Positions 1 to 12,470 of a stretch of 64,000 nucleotides of DNA are shown in pieces. Under the pieces are notes generated by a model that worked only from the letters and a program-made list of their open reading frames with translations, searched no databases and had not been told where the DNA came from. Both the position numbers and the translations under genes were made by a program. Source of the stretch: Platycnemis pennipes (lineage: Eukaryota > Arthropoda > Insecta > Odonata > Platycnemididae); the NCBI GenBank assembly GCA_933228895.1, contig OW121850.1:30885773-30949772 (forward strand), read 5' to 3'. The stretch's first letter is position 1. Each line of letters starts with the position of its first letter.

Positions 1-469
1 ACAGCGGACTAGTTCTCCAACTAGCACACCCTTCCCGTCTACTATGACAACCAATCTCGCCTCTGCCTGGTTAGGTTCCTGCGGCCACGTGTACCTATTC
101 TGCTGAGGTTTCGTAAATGCACTGGGATGGAAATCTGACATCGATATCTTCAGTCAGTACTTCAAAACAAAATGAAGTTGCTAACAGGAGACGTACATTT
201 ATCGAGAACCCATAGCAAAGCTGCCATAAAACTGCGAAGTTAGCCAAGACATGTGTGACAGTTTAATTGCTTCCGTGGCATTCTGGGCAAAGAAGAACCT
301 TGCCCATATATGATCAATGATAATGGGAGAACTAGAAGATACTAGAAGACACATTGAATTGGATAATTTGGTTAGTGAATGCTATTTAAATCTTGATAAA
401 ATTCAGTGTAACACTTCGTATGGAACGTGACTTCATATGGTTGTGAGACCTGGAATAATTGAAGAAGAA

Positions 470-720
470 TAAAGAAACGGTAGTGGACTTCAAGGAGGAG
501 GAAGGAAGAAGTGCTGAGTGTGTTTTGGGGAGGAGAGTAGTGACGGAATGTTGAGTAGGAACAATTGAGTAACAACGACAGTTATTGGAAGTAGACTATT
601 GGCTAACGGAGGAAGAGGAACGAAAAGAATAGGTATTTCGGGTAATTGGAAGAGGAGTAGGAGAGATGCTGATTAGGAGAAAGAGGTAGGAGAGGACCAA
701 TTTAGAAAATACTGTTTAGT
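470..720. repeat. purine-rich low-complexity block
   Basis: The + strand is dominated by A and G with repeated GGAGGA, GAAGA and GTAGGAG-type words. It looks like decayed simple sequence, not coding DNA. Similar polypurine stretches occur at about 29,980-30,350 and 47,030-47,260. Confidence 0.5.
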
Positions 721-1392
721 CGGGATATTCCATCAAAATCTGCCATAACAGGTAAAATGAAATTTCGGTGATTATAACGCCTTATGTAAACTTAAATTTA
801 GACTATTTTATAGTTTTATTGATATTCTTCTCTAGCATGGACAAATGACATGTCCGAGGCAGCATTGGAACTCGTTTATCCTTTGTTTTGTTCCTGCTCA
901 TACGGCATACGATTTGATTTGACAACTTTTATTGATTCAAATGCAGAAAATGGCCAAGTGTTGAAATATTGAGCCCACGGCCCTGGTCTTGAAAATATAC
1001 TCTTTATGTCTGAATATACCTATATCTGTTCTTTAAACTCTTATTTTGATATTTATGAATCAGTTGCAGTGAGAGTAATTTAAGGAGTAGAATATGATAC
1101 CATGTCTATCATATTTGAAAATAACATAAAAATAAAACACGAGCCAAATACACAAAAATAATATAATTTACTACGACCCAGGTTTCACTGTATTATAGCA
1201 TAACCAGAATCTTCAGAATTAATTATCTTTGAAAATCTTTGTTTGGTAATCCTTTGATTGAAAAAAATAGAAAATTGACTAATGCGAGGCGAAGCATGGA
1301 GTCGATTCTTCCCCGGAGGAGTGACTGGTTGTCATTCAGTATATGCTATATAAGTAAGTAAAATAAACCTTATTTGAGTTTATCTGAACATA

Positions 1393-1464
1393 ATCGTTAT
1401 CTCATCATAATGGTGCTATTACTACGGGTGATCGTTATCTCATCATAATGGTGCTATTACTACG
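1393..1464. repeat. 34-bp tandem duplication
   Basis: A 34-bp word beginning ATCGTTATCTCATCATAATG occurs at 1393-1426 and again at 1431-1464, identical apart from a 4-bp spacer. It is probably a local slippage or repair duplication. Confidence 0.9.
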
Positions 1465-4059
1465 ATTCCACTTCATTCGATATTTCCACTTCATTTTGAT
1501 ACATATTCCAATTACACTATGAGCCAACGGAAAAATTCATATACTAAGAGAGGTGTACTTTGTTCACCTTTTGCTATCTTGACCAAAGTTGCCCTTCCTG
1601 CGTTGTTGTCAAAAAAAAGTCGATAAGTTGACGCCTAGCGATATAATATTCTCCAAGCGGGATGTACTATATATATGCTTGCAATTTCACAAAAAATGCC
1701 ATTTCTTTTGCGTAATCAGTTGTGAGTCCTGAAGATTGATTAAAAAAATAATTGCGTTTCTTAATTTGGCTTTGTAAGTCGTCTAAAGACACGATCAGAA
1801 GTACTACAACCTGAAGGTAAAAAAAGGAACCCTTCAAACAGGGATTTTAGGGTGTATATCTCGCGCCTGAACAACATCGGGGTTATCTGGATAAGATCGA
1901 TGTTGATTCCAGATAAAACGAAGTCGGTCAGGCACGGGAATTCTTCGTCGTAACCTACGTGGGGAAGATAGATCACTGTGGATGTATAATCTCTACGCTT
2001 GCTTGCTCACGGGCAACTATCGCGACTAACGTCATGGTGGTGTTCTACGAAACGAACTTTCGAGGTTGTGTTTTTCCTTTACCCGGCAAGGTTCCAGGAG
2101 GCAGATGACTTCTCTCCGGATATCTCGGATGCCGCTCTCTTTTTTTCTTCTGGTGCGGTTTAATAGGAAAGGCGTAGAAATCCTTTTACACATAAAACTT
2201 CTTGACTCGACGCGATAGTAGATATACTTTAATGCCCTCGATTTCGAGGTACGTAGAAAGGTTGGTGATTCGGGAACTTTCTTCATCCGTAGATTTTTTT
2301 CCCTCCCACCCGGAGTTCAACTTACGGAAGTTTACGGTCGATAGCACTCATTTCCTCGCGATGGCAGGTTGACGGTTGGACATATAAGATGACAAATGGC
2401 GCTGGGAATTAAGGGACTTGGATAGTACCTCATATTATCCAGGTTGGAATAAAACTTTGGGCTCAATTGACCAAGCGCCTAAGAACATTCTTTATAGCTT
2501 TAATCGGTCTTACTCTTCTCTTGGATGTGTCTGGTTTGTGGTCAAATTTATTATTTTCATAAGGAAAATTAATGAAATTGCAAAGTATTTATCAAAGTTT
2601 ATATTTAGTAACTAGCTACTAACAAAATATCCATTTGACAATGGACTATTTCTGTTAAGAGGCCTTTTGTTATTTTTACTGAAGTATCAGAATTCTAGCG
2701 CTTCTATAAAGAAATCAATAAACGTGAATAGCCCGATAATTTTTAATATTTAATAAAATATTACATTTTGCGTTTACTGTAATGAGCACAGTAAAAATCA
2801 TCGGATTGGCGTCATTAAATTGAGTGAAAGTTATGCATTGCTTGGTAACAAAATCATTATTATTATTACTATGAATAATGGCGTGAGGTTATTTATGGTG
2901 AGCTTTTTATGGTCAATTTTTTTTGTAATATCTATACTCTTTTAGTACTTTGTTTATAGCCATAAGTAAATAATTAGATCAGTAAAATCCACAGGATTGT
3001 TAAGAAAATTAAATTTATAGGACGTCCTTTCCTATTGCTCATTTTCAAAAAAATGTTTTCATTTCTAGGTTCAGTATTGCAAATGATAGTCTTTTGCTGG
3101 AAATGTCAAGCTGAAGCCTGGTATTGAAGTTGATCCTAGTGGTAATTTATCATTCTATGTTTTATCTATCAACATATACATCTACCACATCAAATTATAA
3201 TGCCTACTAATAATGAATTGTAATATACCTAGAGTATTCATTATAACCGTAGATAAATTTGGGAACATTTCCTCAAATGAAGTTTATAAATTGATCATTG
3301 TACATATATTTTGATTAGGGAAATTGCTGTCAATCGCAGTAAAGTTCGGGTACCGAAACAACTGAAAAAGGTAAGAATAGGAATAATTTCTGGTTTATCT
3401 CATCCTAATTTGGCAGTTACAGTATTCGAGCACAGCATATTAACCCAAAGTTATATTTTGCTCGGTTAAGATCAAGTTGACTTCATTCAACTTAGAAATA
3501 AACAAATTAGATACGACTCTGAATGATAATTTGCATTGCTGGCCTATTGATATCGATAAGGAGGTTATAATATACCGGAGGAGGATTCGCAGCTGTTTTG
3601 AGAAGCCAGCGGCCATCTTGGTAGGTACGGGCATACGGGCTTCCTACTCACGAAACTCGTGCGGATAAAGTAGTCTTTCGCACGGGAAACTTAAAGCAGT
3701 GAGATGAATAATGTAGGATGCCTTTAAAATGCGTCAAAAACAGATAAGTGCACAAACACGCCAAAATCTCCAAATGTCTTGTTTAAATAAGATAAATTCG
3801 AACCAGTTGTAGCGATTTAGAAGCGAAGTTGACTCCCAGGTAATAATATGCCTTTATACCCCTTTAATATCCCTAGTAAGATTATTTGGTTCGATTGCGA
3901 GGAATTTCGGGTTCAATTCCATTTGCGTATTAACACCCATGCCGTCCCCATAAGAGGCCGTATGAATAACAATACTTTGTTCGGAGTAGGTGAGGCCCTA
4001 TCGTTCCCAAGCACCCATATTCTGGCTTCATTGTTACGCATAGGCTAGCGTGCCCATGC

Positions 4060-4760
4060 CTCTTCCAAATACATTGGGTAAATGTGACGAACATGTACGA
4101 GAAATCAGCTACTTTTCCCTTGTAAGACCTCATTTGGAATATGCTGCCAGTTTATGGGATCCCTACGAAATCGGTCTAAATAATGAACTTGAACGTGTGC
4201 AGCGAAGATCGGCATGATTTCTAAAGGGACGGTACGATAACTGTATTAGCGTAACCAGTCCATTAAATGAATTAAAATGGGAATCATTGTCAAATCGCAG
4301 GTTGAAATTTAGATTCTTAATCTCCTAAATAAACAAGATAATATTTTCAGTGACGACGTTGAAAATATTTTGCGAACCCCAACTTACTATGGTAGACTGG
4401 ACCATAATTACAAAATTAGAGAAATAGATTGCCGAACAGACAGATTCAAAATGTCCCTTTTTCCTCGTGCAATTTGGGATATGAATAGCAGTAAATATGT
4501 CCAATACGAGTGAATCAATCCATAGCATAGGTAGGTAGTTGCACGTTGGTGTAAGGACTTGAACGTAACCCAACTACCAGCACGTTTTTGCATGCTTAGT
4601 TTGCTATTTCCATCTTTTTAAATAGTGCAGTTTAGACTAATATATTAACACTAATCCTTTTTTATGCATGATATGTAGTGCATGTTTGGCAAGAATTCAG
4701 CCCCTGCCACACACCTTTGTGGTGACTTGCAGGGTATTATGTAGATGTAGATGTACATTC
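4060..4760 (+). pseudogene. LINE 3' fragment: end of reverse transcriptase plus 3' tail
   Basis: The + strand encodes the C-terminal end of a LINE reverse-transcriptase polyprotein. From 4062 the frame contains SLVRPHLEYAASLWDP and ELERVQRRSA, the conserved 'LVRP.LEYA..W.P..VQRR' block seen at the end of RT in many arthropod CR1/Jockey-type LINEs. It is broken by an in-frame stop just after the QRR motif (about 4216), another stop near 4327 and a frame change, after which RTPTYYGRLDHNYKIREIDC continues to about 4490. A short 3' UTR follows, ending in the hairpin and GATGTA tail near 4701-4756. Only the extreme 3' end survives, as expected for 5'-truncated LINE insertion. The clade assignment is tentative. 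A homologous relic lies at 37.9-38.55 kb. Confidence 0.8.
4701..4756 (+). repeat. LINE 3'-terminal hairpin and GATGTA tail, copy 1
   Basis: CCTGCCACACACC pairs imperfectly with GGTGACTTGCAGG, followed by TATTATGTAGATGTAGATGTA. The same arrangement recurs at 5174-5230 (-), 38491-38552 (+) and 51845-51895 (-), so it is a family-specific 3' end, probably the RT recognition structure. Confidence 0.75.
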
Positions 4761-4779
4761 TGGCCAGCTTGGTTAATAA

Positions 4780-5045
4780 TCTTGCTTACTTGCCTTGGTC
4801 GCGAGTCTTCAGGGTTCGCGTGTTGTAATCTCGGTGCCTTGTCGCTGATGCGAGATGGGCAGCCCACCCGAGGTCAGCTACGAGAGTGAGCTGTCGGGGT
4901 GTCAGAGAAACAAGGGAGGGAGTCGCTCCTGTCAAGAACAGTCAGACGGACGAACATCTTCAATGAGGGTACTCAAGATTCCAGTGGCGTTGGCAAGGGG
5001 GCGCCCGGAACCCAGTCCTGTCAAACTCTCCCCCTAGGGAGTATG
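4780..5045. other. GC-rich anonymous block
   Basis: A CpG-containing stretch directly downstream of the LINE tail. Short open frames exist but show no recognisable domain. It may be part of another degraded repeat. Confidence 0.3.
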
Positions 5046-5173
5046 TCCTCCTCAAATTATCCCCTTAGAGTTTGAAACCATGAAGCAAATGGTGAAAAAA
5101 GTGAATGATTAGAGTCATACAAACAAAAAACCTTAGCCGATGGAAGAATCAAGGAAAAGAGCTGCGTCAACCT

Positions 5174-5230
5174 GGATCTATATCTGAGTAATACCCTGCG
5201 AACCACCGCGAGGGTGTATGGCAGGGGCGA
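5174..5230 (-). repeat. LINE 3'-terminal hairpin, copy 2 (antisense)
   Basis: On the - strand this reads CCTGCCATACACCCTCGCGG then TGGTTCGCAGGGTATTACTC, the same hairpin/tail as at 4701-4756 with several substitutions. No RT coding sequence is recognised upstream of it, so it is a very short insertion or relic. Confidence 0.65.
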
Positions 5231-8200
5231 AAGATCACCAAGAATACGCTATTTACAAGCAACTAATGTAAGAGATACAATGCTACTACTACTTGGAAAC
5301 GTGTTGGATATAAGTGTTACGTGGAATTAAATTGTTAGTAATTACATATTAATGAAGAATTTCATTACTATGGCATTGCCATTAATGGCAGAAGTTTTCA
5401 CGTACTTTCTTTTTAAGACAGCTTTCTTTTTAAAAGAAAGTCAGTTGGAGACTTTTATTTTTTTAAGTAAGAAATAAAGTTATTAAAAAAATATTTGTTT
5501 AACCAGATTATAAAGGCAATGAATAGGGGCAGGACTGTGTCCGTTTCTTAAAAGTAACGTCTAAACCCTGCGTTTGACATCCACTCCAAACATCCACTAA
5601 TGAGTAAAATAAAACAGCGCTCATTTTCAGGAACAGGTTAACTTAGGATCCACCATACTCGCTTAAAAAAAGTTTAATATCTAAGTAAGAAAACAGTATT
5701 AATTATTGGATTGCGCACAAATTAAAATACATTAATTGACCTCATCAAACATGCAAGGGTGTAGTTAACTTGAGTTTGTTTTGTAAATAACATTATTTAA
5801 ATCCACTGAACACTATTTACATTTAGATGCTCTGAATGCTGCATATACATTACACCCACCCATTCGGTTGATATATTCCTTATCACGGTATCTTATTGTT
5901 CGCCAGAAGAAAATCATTTAAATTATATCCTTACAGCAGTATCTCTTTTGTTTTTTCGTTACTTCACCTGTACATTTTCAAGGGTGGTTATGTACCACCC
6001 GCAGTTTGAAAGGTTGAAGTAGATTATTCTTCTTTCCCTGATCAATCAGACATAATACGAGAGTGTTTTGCATTTTTGACGTCGTTGATGAACAGTCCTG
6101 CTTCAAATTTATGGAATAATTTCAGTTTAAACTTCAAACTTTTTGAATCCCTGCCGTGATATTTTAATACACTTGAGAAATTGTCAAAATTAAGCTGACG
6201 GCTAAAACGAATCTCGCAGATTTTCTCTGTCCATGCTCTTATTGTACGATTATGGAGACACTTAAATGTAAATGACGTCGATATCCTTCAGCCAAGTAGA
6301 ATAACCATACCATGATATACATTGATGATTATTTATTTCATTCGACTCCAAAACCGGAAGCCGTATTTTTTTATTTTTACGGTCGGTTGAGTCGTCGCGA
6401 AATTATAGTAGATAGAAAGCGGCGACATTAGTGAGAGTCGCATAGGTGATAAGCTCTGTCGTCGTGGTATTGGAATGTTGCTTTAGAGTCCGGGAGGGGT
6501 ATTAGGTTCACATCACTAACCCAGTTGCAGCGGCAGGGATTCCTAACAGGAGTGTGGTCGCCGCTCTCTACTCTTCCATGAATCGACTCGTGCCTCCGTG
6601 ATGGAAGATCCTTCCCCGTGAATCGATTAGTTTGTCGCGTCACGCGTGAGCGAACCACGAATGAAACGGCATGTCAGGCTCACATGATTAATGGACGTTG
6701 TTATCGAACTAGGAGGAGAATCAGTTCATAGCTGCTCAGAGAATGTTCTAGCCTGGCATGAGCTATTGACCATCGGTGTCATGCTCTTACGAAACATTCA
6801 TTCGTGAATTTGGTCGTCATGCCCAGAAGTACCACAGTAAGATTCAGGTTACTTATTTCGAATCGAAAATTTATTTATAGAGATAATATAATTCCTTTTC
6901 AGTATAAAACTACACGTTTAATACATTTAGGCAAGAGAATGTAACTTTGTCCAATTATTTGACCGATCATGGGATATTGATCGGAATACTGAATAAAAAT
7001 TTGACGCCCACCACTTTATGACAAACAGCGACCTTCAATAAATTGACATTCGTAGATAATATTATTTTGTGGTAAAAAAGCAATTGATTAGTTCTTTTGA
7101 TTATACTCGATTTTCCTTCTTAGGGGCAGAAAAAAAAGAGAACTCGATTGGCCAGAACGAGTGTTGGTTTTATTGAGTGTCTTCTGTTACATACATTTAT
7201 ATAACTATGATAGCCTCAGCAGAAGTGTGTGACCGGAATTATGGTATTGGTACCTCATCATCCGTGAAAATGAAGCTTTAAAAAAAGTTTCGGAATCAAT
7301 GGTAAACTGTGATTGGTTTGCAAGAATCATGCTTTGCCTTTTAGTCGTGTATTGTGCGTAGGAAAATAATTTCTTGTATCTCTTGTGTCCTTTGATTTCA
7401 TTTTCTTCAATTTATCACTTATATTTGTCATATTGGTGTGGTGCGGGAGCAGGAATATGTCTGCTGCATCAGCTTCGAACTCGAGTTATCTGGAATTTTT
7501 TTATGAACAGGAAATTTTGGCACATCTATAAAATCAAAATTTCATTACAACTCTATAATCGGCGTTCAAACTCTACAGGTTGGAAAATGTGTCAGATTTG
7601 CGTCATCTAAGATCTTTTGGAAAGGATGAGTGCTTGCCAGGTTCAGTCACCAGAATGGTCACTGAGGTAACTCTGTTGAAAGTGGCCCTTGTTGACCGTT
7701 AATCGAAGAAAATCGATAGATGGATAGATAAACGTCTTTATGTTGGCTAGACTGGGACTAAAACCCCCCTCTTTCCCTTCGCAGGGAGGCAGCCGATGTC
7801 TTTTCCACCCGTTCGCAAACTATTAATTTTGAAACGAGGAAAAATTTCATCACATTTGTCGGTAATGGTAACATATATACTTTTAAAAATAAACAGGAAA
7901 TCAAGGAACATAAAAGAATCTAAATTTATAAAGAAAGCTATGCTACAGCATAAGGAAATATGTAGTGAACCTGTACGTAGCTTAGCAATATAATCCAAAT
8001 AGATATAAGCCCAATCGGTGTTGAAATATTAAGAAGTGTTAATGCAAGGAATGAAAATGTGATATGTAACGTCCATAATGCACTTTGCAAATCTACTTGG
8101 TAGAAGGGTCGCCAGACGGCATTTTAGCCATCTGCATTACCTAATGTAGATTCAATGTCTAATGTTATCAGTAATGGCGTTCCCTCAGTTCGAGTTTGGC

Positions 8201-9181
8201 CAAAAAAAATAGCTTCCATTCGATGCGCTGGGAAAAATGCATCAGAGTGTAGACAAACACCAATTCATGCATAATCATGGAAGAAATCTTTTATACCTGT
8301 GAGCTGACGTAAGTGGACTTGCCAAAAATCAAGGGGAAAGGAAAATAAAAAAGACAACTTCGGAATATCAGGGTAACCTCGACAATATATAAATCATTAC
8401 AAGGAGGGTGGGGACCTGAAAGTTCCAGATTTTGTGCAGGTGAAAGTTTGCCTATTTCTTAAAGTCTAACGTTAATTAAGCTCTTTGCTTTATACTTCAG
8501 ATATTATCCTAATCATGGCAGGTACCTATGATGTCGGGCACTCGATTAATGTTGCCCACGAATGAATGAAAGTTTCTCACTTTCAGTAAAGATGGGACAA
8601 ATCGAGTTTCCCCCCACTTTCTCTTCGATTGCGATTAATAATGCAAAGCGCATGAGCAACGGGATATGCTTATTAAAAAATCATTGCGCGGGCCGCGGGT
8701 ATTGTTCCCGAAACATTGTACCTTTTCGTCATAAAAGATTTCCGAGAGGGGTCCGAGAAAGTTTTCCAAAGTTTAACGAAACGAGATCGGCATGAAAATT
8801 AAATTTCCTTTGAGAAAGAAAGTTGACAAAATTTCCCAGAAGTCTCGGCATAAAGCTAAAAAAGAAAATGTGGATGGTTATGGCAATGGCTGTGGAGTAG
8901 AAGTGAAATAGTGTTCAACCCTCCCCGCTAAGAACCATCTTCTAACTAAGAACCATCTTCTAACTAAGAAGCTAACTTCAAAGAGTCACTACGTACATAA
9001 GATACTTCTCCAAACACAACAGGGTGACATTGGGGTAGTTTTCTATAATTTAATTATTTTTCCTCATTAATTAACTGCTGAAAAATTTCGATGGCGCGAA
9101 AACGCGATGGCAAACTATTGCTTGCCGGAGTTTGATGAGAAAGGAAAGTGCACTATTTTCTCTCCCTGCCACTAGGAGGTA
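5231..9181. other. anonymous DNA, no gene recognised
   Basis: I see no domain-bearing frame, tRNA or terminal repeat. A CpG-richer patch lies at 6370-6670. A small tandem duplication of a roughly 20-bp word (AAGAACCATCTTCTAACT) lies near 8930-8970. The last 100 bp is the flank of the foldback insertion. Confidence 0.5.
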
Positions 9182-9189
9182 CTGCAGAT
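9182..9189. repeat. 8-bp target-site duplication of FB-A, left
   Basis: CTGCAGAT immediately precedes the CAAGG terminus and is repeated exactly at 13708-13715, immediately after the CCTTG terminus. It fits the nTnnnnAn target preference often described for hAT elements. Confidence 0.95.
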
Positions 9190-9322
9190 CAAGGTCCGTG
9201 TATATCAGGTCGTGACACGATCCCATGATGCACCTTGATTTAGCCATTTTGTTTCGGAGGAACGGCGGGAATTCGAATTTCACATGCAAACAAACGTAGG
9301 TAATCGATGCAAAGTACCACAA
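9190..9322 (+). repeat. FB-A left TIR, non-array part
   Basis: It aligns with the reverse complement of 13575-13707. The shared blocks are the outer ~31 bp (CAAGGTC.GT..ATATCAGGTCGTG), then CCATTTTGTTTCG, then CGGCGGGAATTCGAATTT and CATGCAAACAAACGTAGG. A stretch between the first two blocks differs between the ends, so the TIR is diverged in the middle and conserved at the tip and next to the array. Confidence 0.9.
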
Positions 9323-11080
9323 TTTGCTGTTTTACTATTGGAGACAAATATATGAAATTTTTACCCTGTATAAGGGAAATAAGGGCCTTTTGGAAGCAGT
9401 TCTCGCATCACACCTGGAGGTCGTGGGTTCGACTCCAAAAATCTTAGAAATCACACATCCACCGCGCCAACGTACCATCACCTTAATTACAAGGAACCAC
9501 GATTTGCTGTTTTACTATTCACGACAGGTATATGAATTTTTTACCCTGTATAAAGGATATAAGGGCCTTTTGGAAGCAGTTCTCGCATCACACCCTGAGG
9601 TCGTGGGTTCGACTCCAAAAATCTTAGAAAACTCGCTTCCACCGTGCCAACGTACCATCGCCATATTTACAATGAACCACGATTTCTTGTTTTACTATTA
9701 TAGACAGATCTATGAATTTTTTACCCTGTATAAAGGATATAAGGGCCTTTTGGAAGCAGTTCTCGCATCACACCCGGAGGTCGTGGGTTCGACTCCAAAA
9801 ATCTTAGAAATTACACATCCACCGCGCCATATTTACAATGAACCACGATTTGCTGTTTTACTATTATAGACAGATCTATGAATTTTTTACCCTGTATAAA
9901 GGATATGAGGGCCTTTTGGAAGCAGTTCTCGCATCACACCCTGAGGTCGTGGGTTCGACTCCAAAAATCTTAGAAATTACACATCCACCGCGCCATATTT
10001 ACAATGAACCACGATTTGCTGTTTTACTATTGGAGACAGATCTATGAATTTTTTACCCTGTGTAAAGGATATGAGGATCTTTTGGAAGCAGTTCTCGCAT
10101 CACACCCGGAGGTCATGGGTTCGACTCCAAAAATCTTAGAAAAGTCGCTTCCACCGTGCCAACGTACCATCGCCATATTTACAATGAACCACGATTTCTT
10201 GTTTTACTATTATAGACAGATCTATGAATTTTTTACCCTGTATAAAGGATATGAGGATCTTTTGGAAGCAGTTCTCGCATCACACCCGGAGGTCGTGGGT
10301 TCGACTTAAAAAATCTTAGAAATTATACATCCACCGCGCCTTATTTACAATGAACCACGATTTGCTGTTTTACTATTGGAGACAGAGCTATGAATTTTTT
10401 ACCCTGTATAAAGGATATGAGGATCTTTTGGAAGCAGTTCTCGCATCACACCCGTAGGTCGTGGGTTCGACTCCAAAAATCTTAGAAATTACACATCCAC
10501 CGCACCAACGTACCATCGCCATATTTACAATGAACCACGATTTGCAGTTTTACTATCGGAGACAGATCTATGAATTTTTTACCCTGTATAAAGGATATGA
10601 GGATCTTTTGGAAGCAGTTCTCGCATCACACCCGGAGGTCGTGGGTTCGACTCAAAAAATCTTAGAAATTACACATCCACCGCGCCAACGTACCATCGCC
10701 ATATTTACAATGAACCACGATTTGCAGTTTTACTATTGGAGACAGATCTATGAATTTTTTACCCTGTATAAAGGATATGAGGATCTTTTGGAAGCAGTTC
10801 TCGAATCACACCCGGAGGTCGTGGGTTCGACTCAAAAAATCTTAGAAATTACACATCCACCGCGCCAACGTACCATCGCCATATTTACAATGAACCACGA
10901 TTTCCTGTTTTACTATTGGAGACAGATCTATGAATTTTTTACCCTGTATAAAGGATATGAGGGCCTTTTGGAAGCAGTTCTTGCATCACACCTGGAGGTC
11001 GTGAGTTCGACTCCAAAAATCTTAGAAATCACACATCCACCGCGCCAACGTACCATCGCCATATTTACAGTGAACCAGGA
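9323..11080 (+). repeat. FB-A left satellite arm, 10 monomers of 180/166 bp
   Basis: The T-arm-like GGTCGTGGGTTCGACTCC (and close variants) recurs with the base after its GG at 9421, 9601, 9781, 9947, 10113, 10293, 10459, 10639, 10819 and 10999. Spacings are 180 bp except three of 166 bp, where CAACGTACCATCGC (14 bp) is missing. The 180-bp length is a multiple of three, so a frame reading LLEAVLASHPEVVGSTPKIL stays open across runs of monomers but breaks at 166-bp units and at TCGACTTAA (10301). I regard this as satellite DNA, not a gene. Confidence 0.93.
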
Positions 11081-12460
11081 GAAGATAGGTACCAGAAGGA
11101 GCAGATGAGTTAGTAATTGGTTGAAGTGGATTTCCGTGATTGCGATGGAGTGAAACTTAGAGGAAACCATATCATTTACTGATATTTCGAGGCAACCAGT
11201 AGTGGAGGGGCATGTAAGTTCATTCAGCCAATAACATGAGTAAGTCATTTGCAGATCCTGCTGTTCCAACTCTGACTAGTTGGTTTTCGTTTACAGAATA
11301 CGGCCCCTGGCAATTCATCATCTTCAAACATGTCACCATATACAGAATTTTGATTGAAATCAATGGATGTGGTAGGCATGCTCAAGGAATGTTTAAGAGT
11401 GTAAGAAAAGGAGCAGATGAGTAGGTGGAGTTGTGTGAAATGAGTTTGCGTAAGCCATGCCATTCATTGTTATTTCGAGGCCACCAGTAATGGAGGAGCA
11501 TGTAAGATCATTTAGTCGATTACATGAGTATGGTATTTGCAGTTCCTGATCTTCCAACTGTAACTAGTTGCATTCATTTACAGAATATGACCCTAGTCAA
11601 CTCTGTATGTTTCAACCTGTCACCATATGCAGAAAGTTGATTGAAATTAATAGAAGTGGAAGGCGTGCTAAGGGAATGTTTAAGAGTGGTTGAAAAGTTG
11701 CAGATGACTTACCAGCGTTGGATGAAGTGAGTTTCACTGTATGCGAATGAGCAAACCAGTTGAAACTAAACCATAAAGGTGTCATGTAATGAAGTACATT
11801 GATTGTAATTTTGGAATGAAGTCAATCAATATTATTTTATGATTAAAATATCCTTTTCCTTCTCGGATTTTTTTGCAGGAAATATTCAGTGCTAATTCGT
11901 AATATTCCAATCAAACGAAATGTTAACTACCTTGATTAGATGTTGAAGGCATTATCATGGTAAGTACTGAGTGCAATAAATGATGCCTCTTTTCGATTCC
12001 TCATCCTGTCTTAGTATCTTGAAAGTTTATTTACTTTGGCCTGTATTTCCTTATTTTTGTGTAATAATTAAATAGTGAAAGTTACATGAAAGTAAAGAAA
12101 ATAAATAAATCAAAATTTACACGCTCAGTTGAAGATCATTAACTCAGGAGATGGATTCAATACACATCTATCTGCCAAATATAACTGATTATTACATTCC
12201 ATTAATAATTTTCAGGAGCCATTGCTGATAATTTGTATGACCTCCATCATTCATGGCATTAAAATATTTTCCTTATATCTGACTCTGTGCACTCCATGGT
12301 TGTTAATGTGACAGTTCCACCAATCATATAGGACTCAAATTGCAGCATTCTGGTGTACATAGGTAGTGTAATGTTTTAAGTAAATTAATGTTGCAGCAAA
12401 AATGTTTAAGAAAAAGAATAAGTATAATATTTATAGACTTGTCCATGAATGTTACACCGG
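11081..12460. other. FB-A central unique region
   Basis: This is the 1.4-kb centre between the two arms. It holds a degenerate direct repeat at 11099-11720 and then AT-rich sequence. The short open frames have no recognisable domain. The same sequence lies inverted at about 24,130-25,509. No transposase remnant is evident. Confidence 0.75.
11099..11720. repeat. degenerate ~300-bp direct repeat in the FB-A centre
   Basis: GGAGCAGATGAGT at 11099 recurs at 11408 and, weaker, as TTGCAGATGACTTA at about 11698. Between these anchors the units share TATTTCGAGGC.ACCAGTA, ACATGAGTA, a TTTACAGAATA.G.CCC motif, GTCACCATAT.CAGAA and GAATGTTTAAGAGTG. There are two full units plus the start of a third, roughly 309 and 290 bp apart. 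Confidence 0.8.
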
Positions 12461-12470
12461 GGTGAACTAT

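Larger units (their letters stand above)
1..4055. other. anonymous AT-rich DNA
   Basis: No gene is recognised here. Open frames are short, lack recognisable motifs and occur on both strands. Minor structure includes a purine-rich block near 470-720, a short tandem duplication at 1393-1464, and a CpG-richer pyrimidine stretch around 2000-2350. Confidence 0.6.

Noticed and set aside
9323..11080. Frames of 100-215 codons in the satellite arms as protein-coding genes
   Set aside because: They follow from a 180-bp period divisible by three; they break at 166-bp units, lack exon signals or domains, and the same array exists in inverse orientation.
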